Origin: Candidatus Omnitrophota bacterium
GTDB lineage: Bacteria; Omnitrophota; Gorgyraeia; Gygaellales; Profunditerraquicolaceae
DNA: 9,923 bases
Direction of reading: 5' to 3'
Assembly: GCA_028717045.1 (NCBI GenBank)
Contig: JAQUON010000052.1
Coordinates: forward strand, 1 to 9,923
Below, one piece after another: positions 6,434 through 9,923 of the stretch; the first letter of the stretch is position 1, and each line of letters starts with the position of its first letter. The notes below the pieces were generated by a model. It worked only from the letters and a program-made list of their open reading frames with translations, did no database searches and had not been told where the DNA came from. The translations under genes were made by a program, and so were the position numbers.

Positions 6434-7472
6434 AAGAATCGTCATCAAAATCGGCAGCAGCCTGTTTTTTAAAAACTGCACACAGCCGGATTTCGGCCTG
6501 TTCCGTGCAATCGCATCTCAGATTCAGGAGCTGCTCAAAGAAGGTAAAGAGGTAATACTGGTTTCTTCCGGGGCGATTGCCCATGGAATGTATCTCTTGC
6601 AGCGCCAGGAAAGGCCTAAGGAATTAAGCCTTCTGCAGTCGATGTCGGCAATTGGACAAAACGCGCTTATGAATGCATACGCTGATGCGTTTAAGAATTC
6701 AGGCTACCATGTCGCACAAATCCTTCTGACCTGGGATGATTTTGCCGATCCCAAACGTTATCTTAACGGCAAGAATACTATATTGTCCCTTTTGAAGCTA
6801 AAGGGGCTGCCGATTATTAATGAAAACGATACCATCTCAACCGAGGAGATTAAGTTTGGCGATAATGATCGGCTCTCTGCCCTTGTGGCCGGGCTTGTGT
6901 CTGCAGACCTCCTGTTGATACTTTCCGATGTCGAAGGGCTTCTTGACAGCGAACAGAAAGTTATTAAGACCGTGAAAGAAATCACAGCTCAGATTAAGGC
7001 ACTTGCCTGCCCTACGGGAAAGAAGGTCTGCGTTGGGGGAATGGTGACAAAGATAGAGGCGGCAAAAATTGCAACTGATTCGGGTATTCCGTGTTTGATT
7101 GCTAACGGAAATGCTGTGGGCAGTATCGTATCTGCAGTGAGGAACCCGGGCGAGCGCGGCACTTTGTTTATGCCCAAGAAAGGACTGAAGGCGAAGAAGC
7201 GATGGATTGCCTTCAGCGCAAAGCCTAAGGGTAAGGTCATGGTTGACGATGGCGCGCAAAAAGCGCTACGTACCAACAAAAGCCTGCTTTCCGTTGGCGT
7301 GATATCCTGTTCCGGTAATTTCGAGGCCGGCGATATTGTCTTTGTTGCCGATAAAGGCGGGGAGTTCTTTGCGAAGGGCAAAATAGCCGTTTCTTCAAAA
7401 CAACTGGAAAAGATCAAGGGGAGCCGTTACCACAAAGAGATCATTCATCTGGATAATATAGCGATACTTTAA
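6399..7472 (+). CDS. proB: Glutamate 5-kinase (gamma-glutamyl kinase) with PUA domain
   Basis: Cytoplasmic enzyme that phosphorylates L-glutamate with ATP to gamma-glutamyl phosphate, the first and usually proline-inhibited step of proline synthesis. It has 357 residues, near the 367 of E. coli. The amino-acid kinase domain (about 10-258) shows RIVIKIGSSL, VSSGAIAHG (55-63), LPIINENDT (137-145), FGDNDRLSALVA (153-164) and GGMVTKIEAAKIATDSGI (213-230). The C-terminal PUA domain (about 275-350) contains GKVMVDDGAQKAL and FEAGDIV. The start at 6399 has GAGAGGGG (6387-6394) four bases upstream. An in-frame ATG at 6411 is an alternative but lies farther from that site. The first codons overlap obgE, and proA follows 17 bases after the stop. 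Confidence 0.96.
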   Translation: MSLSMQSGKNYKRIVIKIGSSLFFKNCTQPDFGLFRAIASQIQELLKEGKEVILVSSGAIAHGMYLLQRQERPKELSLLQSMSAIGQNALMNAYADAFKNSGYHVAQILLTWDDFADPKRYLNGKNTILSLLKLKGLPIINENDTISTEEIKFGDNDRLSALVAGLVSADLLLILSDVEGLLDSEQKVIKTVKEITAQIKALACPTGKKVCVGGMVTKIEAAKIATDSGIPCLIANGNAVGSIVSAVRNPGERGTLFMPKKGLKAKKRWIAFSAKPKGKVMVDDGAQKALRTNKSLLSVGVISCSGNFEAGDIVFVADKGGEFFAKGKIAVSSKQLEKIKGSRYHKEIIHLDNIAIL

Positions 7473-7489
7473 AAAGCCCGGGATCAGGC

Positions 7490-8746
7490 ATGGAGCTTAA
7501 AAAATATCTTACCTCGTTAGGGAAGTTGGCAAAAGAAGCCTCATGCGGGGCAATGTGTCTTTCTACAAAAGTAAAAAACCTCGCCCTCAATGATATGGCG
7601 AAGTCTTTATGCGCTCATACCTACGACATCTTGAAAGCCAATGACAAGGATGTGCGTGCGGCGCTAAAGAAGAGGCTGCCTGCACCTTTTATCGACCGGC
7701 TGCAATTGAATGACAAGAGGATCCGGGCAATGGCTGATTCGTTGGCTGTAATCGCCAAGCTCGATGACCCTGTTGGAGAAGTGATAAAGGCCTGGCGCAG
7801 ACCGAATGGCTTATGGATCCATAAGGTGCGCGTGCCCATAGGCGTTATCGCCATTATCTATGAATCAAGGCCGAACGTGACTTCTGATTGTATAGGGCTT
7901 TGCGTGAAGTCGGGCAACAGCGTTATCTTAAGGGGTGGAAGCGAAGCGATGAACTCTAACCTGGGTATATATGCAAGCGTTAAAGAGCCTTTAAAAAAAC
8001 ACCGTATTCATGCAGGCATGGTGAATATGGTTTCTACGGATGAGAGGCGGGCAATTGATGTACTGCTGGGTCTTGCCGAATACATTGATTTGGTGATGCC
8101 GCGGGGAGGAGAAAGTTTAATCAAGCGGGTGGCGCAGGCATCGCGTATCCCAGTGATTAAACATTATAAGGGGATATGCGCGGTATATGTCGATGAGGCG
8201 GCAGATCTCACAATGGCGCGCGAGGTTTGCTTTAACGCAAAAGTCCAGCGCCCGGGAGTCTGCAACGCGATGGAGACTATGTTGGTGCACGCAGGGATCG
8301 CTAAAAAGTTCCTTACCTCTATGATTGCTGATTTCAGAAAGGCCCACGTTGAAATACGCGGCTGCCGGGAAACACGAAGGCTTTTTAAAGGAGTGAAGGC
8401 GGCAACCCAGGCGGATTACCGGACTGAATTCCTTGATCTGATACTCAGCGTTAAAGTGGTCAAAGACGTCTCTGAGGCGACCGTACACATTAATTCGTAC
8501 GGTTCACATCATTCGGACAGCATTATCACCGAGGATTACCGTAATGCCCTCACATTCTTACGGAATGTTGATTCGGCATGTGTGTATGTGAATGCCTCTA
8601 CCCGTTTTACGGACGGACATGAGTTTGGAATGGGCGCAGAAATAGGGATTTCAACCGATAAGCTGCATGCCCGCGGGCCCGTGGCCCTGGAAGAATTAAC
8701 GACTTATAAATATATGGTGTTAGGGAAAGGCCAGGTAAGGACTTAG
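7490..8746 (+). CDS. proA: Glutamate-5-semialdehyde dehydrogenase (gamma-glutamyl phosphate reductase)
   Basis: A 418-residue NADPH-dependent enzyme that reduces gamma-glutamyl phosphate to glutamate semialdehyde, the second step of proline synthesis. It likely works next to ProB because the intermediate is unstable. The length equals that of E. coli ProA (417). Family blocks: VPIGVIAIIYESRPNVTSD (about 115-133), SGNSVILRGGSEA, YIDLVMPRGGESLI, IPVIKHYKGICAVYVD, and the active site VQRPGVCNAMET with the nucleophile Cys258. The C-terminal part has NVDSACVYVNASTRFTDG and FGMGAEIGIST. All expected catalytic features are present. The ribosome binding site is weak, so coupling to proB is probable. 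No proC is in the window. Confidence 0.97.
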   Translation: MELKKYLTSLGKLAKEASCGAMCLSTKVKNLALNDMAKSLCAHTYDILKANDKDVRAALKKRLPAPFIDRLQLNDKRIRAMADSLAVIAKLDDPVGEVIKAWRRPNGLWIHKVRVPIGVIAIIYESRPNVTSDCIGLCVKSGNSVILRGGSEAMNSNLGIYASVKEPLKKHRIHAGMVNMVSTDERRAIDVLLGLAEYIDLVMPRGGESLIKRVAQASRIPVIKHYKGICAVYVDEAADLTMAREVCFNAKVQRPGVCNAMETMLVHAGIAKKFLTSMIADFRKAHVEIRGCRETRRLFKGVKAATQADYRTEFLDLILSVKVVKDVSEATVHINSYGSHHSDSIITEDYRNALTFLRNVDSACVYVNASTRFTDGHEFGMGAEIGISTDKLHARGPVALEELTTYKYMVLGKGQVRT

Positions 8747-8750
8747 TAAA

Positions 8751-9317
8751 ATGAAAATCGGCATTCTAGGGGGGACATTTAACCCCATACACCTGGGGCA
8801 TTTGATTCTAGCTGAGGAAGTCAGGGAGCAAAAGTGCTTAGACAGAATACTTTTTGTTCCGACGTATCTGCCTCCCCATAAAGAAAACTCAAATGTCGCC
8901 CCTGCACAAGATAGGCTCGCAATGATTAAGCTTGCCATCCGGGACAACGCGCACTTTTCTGTATCTGACATTGAAATTTCAAGAAAGGGCCGTTCGTATA
9001 CCATTGATACGCTTGTAGAACTGGTGAGGAAGTTTCCTTCTAGGGAGTTGTCGTTTATTACCGGGTCGGACCTGTTGAATTACCTTGATGAATGGAAGGA
9101 TTTGCAGGAGGTTATCAAGCTGGTGCGGTTTATCGTCGCCACAAGGCCGGGATATCCCCTTGAGAAAATACCTTCCTATATTGACACGGTAGCAATCAGG
9201 GCAGTAGATATCTCTGCATTTGAGATACGAGAGCGCATACGGCAGGGAAAGTCGTTCCGTTATCTTGTGCCTGAGGCAGTGCGCGCCTATATCGAAAAGA
9301 AAGGGATATACCGGTGA
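8751..9317 (+). CDS. nadD: Nicotinate-nucleotide adenylyltransferase
   Basis: A 188-residue cytoplasmic enzyme that joins nicotinate mononucleotide and ATP to form deamido-NAD in NAD synthesis. The nucleotidyltransferase motif GGTFNPIHLGH is at 7-17 with both histidines of the (T/H)xGH site. FVPTYLPPHK (35-44), SYTIDTL (82-88) and FITGSDLL (about 102-109) match substrate-binding regions. The C-terminal motif, usually ISSTxIR, reads ISAFEIR (154-160): the outer Ile, Ser and Arg are kept and Thr is replaced by Phe. RYLVPEAVRAYI follows as in the family. AAGGA (8737-8741) is nine bases upstream, and the gene begins 4 bases after the proA stop. Confidence 0.95.
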   Translation: MKIGILGGTFNPIHLGHLILAEEVREQKCLDRILFVPTYLPPHKENSNVAPAQDRLAMIKLAIRDNAHFSVSDIEISRKGRSYTIDTLVELVRKFPSRELSFITGSDLLNYLDEWKDLQEVIKLVRFIVATRPGYPLEKIPSYIDTVAIRAVDISAFEIRERIRQGKSFRYLVPEAVRAYIEKKGIYR

Positions 9318-9321
9318 AGGT

Positions 9322-9923
9322 ATGAGGGTAAAAATTGCCGCTTCGATTCTTTCGGCCGATTTCAGCTGCCTTGAAGAAGAAATCAAAAAAGTAGAGAATG
9401 CGGGTGCGGATATGCTGCACATCGACGTGATGGACGGGCATTTTGTGCCTAACATCACCATCGGGCCGGTGGTGGTTAAGGATATCCGCAAGTCAACCGC
9501 CCTTGCGCTTGACGTGCATTTGATGATTGAAAGGCCGCATGATTTTATAGATGATTTCGTCAAGGCGGGCAGCAATCTTATTACCGTCCATATCGAAACG
9601 GTCACGGAGAAAAAGATAAGAGAGATAAAAGAGAAATTGCTGAAGAAGGGTGTCAAGTTGGGTATTTCGCTTAACCCCTCAACTGCGCTACATGCGCTCG
9701 ATAAGACGCTTTCGATTGTTGATTTTGTATTAGTGATGTCGGTAAATCCTGGCTTCGGAGGACAAGAGTTTATTGAATCTGCAGTCCCCAAGATTAAGGA
9801 GCTGCGTTCGTTTTTTAAGGGCGATATCGCAGTGGACGGCGGCATTAATGAAACTACCGGCCGGCAGGCACTAGAGGCAGGCGCATCGGTTTTGGCTGCC
9901 GGGTCCTATATTTTTAAATCAAG
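9322..9923 (+). CDS. rpe: Ribulose-phosphate 3-epimerase (partial, runs off the window)
   Basis: Two hundred codons are visible, and the frame is open at the window edge. The enzyme interconverts ribulose 5-phosphate and xylulose 5-phosphate in the pentose phosphate or Calvin pathway. Seen in the (beta/alpha)8 barrel: KIAASILSADF (Ser8), LHIDVMDGHFVPNITIGP (His33, Asp35), DVHLMIERP (His66), VMSVNPGFGGQEF (139-151) and VDGGIN with Asp172. These supply the metal ligands and the two acid/base aspartates. Family members have about 220 residues, so roughly 20 are missing. The start at 9322 gives the family N-terminus and lies 4 bases after the nadD stop. The only purine-rich site nearby, GAAGG (9316-9320), is one base from the ATG, so initiation probably depends on coupling to nadD. 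Confidence 0.96.
   Translation, partial: MRVKIAASILSADFSCLEEEIKKVENAGADMLHIDVMDGHFVPNITIGPVVVKDIRKSTALALDVHLMIERPHDFIDDFVKAGSNLITVHIETVTEKKIREIKEKLLKKGVKLGISLNPSTALHALDKTLSIVDFVLVMSVNPGFGGQEFIESAVPKIKELRSFFKGDIAVDGGINETTGRQALEAGASVLAAGSYIFKS

Noticed and set aside
8979..9845. Open frame of 288 codons on the minus strand across nadD and rpe
   Set aside because: Both overlapped genes are well conserved on the plus strand, and the antisense product shows no motif or sensible domain. The frame is long because of codon bias.
1..9923. tRNA, rRNA, CRISPR array, transposase, phage or defence genes
   Set aside because: I looked through both strands and the gap regions and saw no cloverleaf, direct-repeat array, transposase-like frame or known defence motif.

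Overview
This window is an almost fully coding, single-strand (+) stretch of a diderm bacterial chromosome. It runs from the end of a type IV pilus assembly operon into a conserved translation, GTPase, proline and NAD gene block. The pilus genes (inner-membrane PilM/N/O/P plus the outer-membrane secretin PilQ) show the cell has an outer membrane. Base composition is balanced, perhaps slightly AT-rich. AGG/AAG codons are common and there is no sign of recently acquired DNA. The gene order and divergent sequences suggest an uncultivated deep-branching diderm. I lean towards Candidatus Omnitrophota, but this is an impression from protein style and synteny, not something I could test.

Region 1 (1-3171): the C-terminal end of pilM, then pilN, pilO, pilP and pilQ, each touching or overlapping the next. 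They form one translationally coupled operon for the pilus alignment complex and outer-membrane pore. PilP lacks a clear lipobox, and PilQ is short, with no AMIN domains in front of its N0/N1 and secretin domains.

Region 2 (3172-4977): a short (105 aa) DUF2344/TIGR03936 'radical SAM-linked' protein with only the N-terminal half of the usual domain, then RNase G/E. No promoter or terminator separates them from pilQ, so they may be transcribed with the pilus genes.

Region 3 (4978-5144): the only sizeable intergenic gap. It holds a near-consensus sigma-70 promoter (TTGATT, 16 nt, TATAAT), a short leader and a strong Shine-Dalgarno sequence, and it starts the next operon.

Region 4 (5145-9923): rplU (L21), obgE, proB, proA, nadD and rpe (cut by the window edge), with gaps of 22 bases or less or with overlaps. 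This resembles the rplU-rpmA-obgE-proB-proA-nadD order known from Deltaproteobacteria and some Firmicutes, except that rpmA (L27) is missing from its usual place between rplU and obgE. ObgE also lacks the C-terminal OCT domain. proB and proA give the first two steps of proline synthesis from glutamate, nadD makes the dinucleotide in NAD synthesis, and rpe belongs to the pentose phosphate pathway.

I found no tRNA, rRNA, CRISPR array, insertion sequence or defence system. The window is mainly a housekeeping region. Its points of interest are lineage-specific losses (rpmA position, OCT domain, half of DUF2344, AMIN domains) and the rplU promoter/leader, not a new system.
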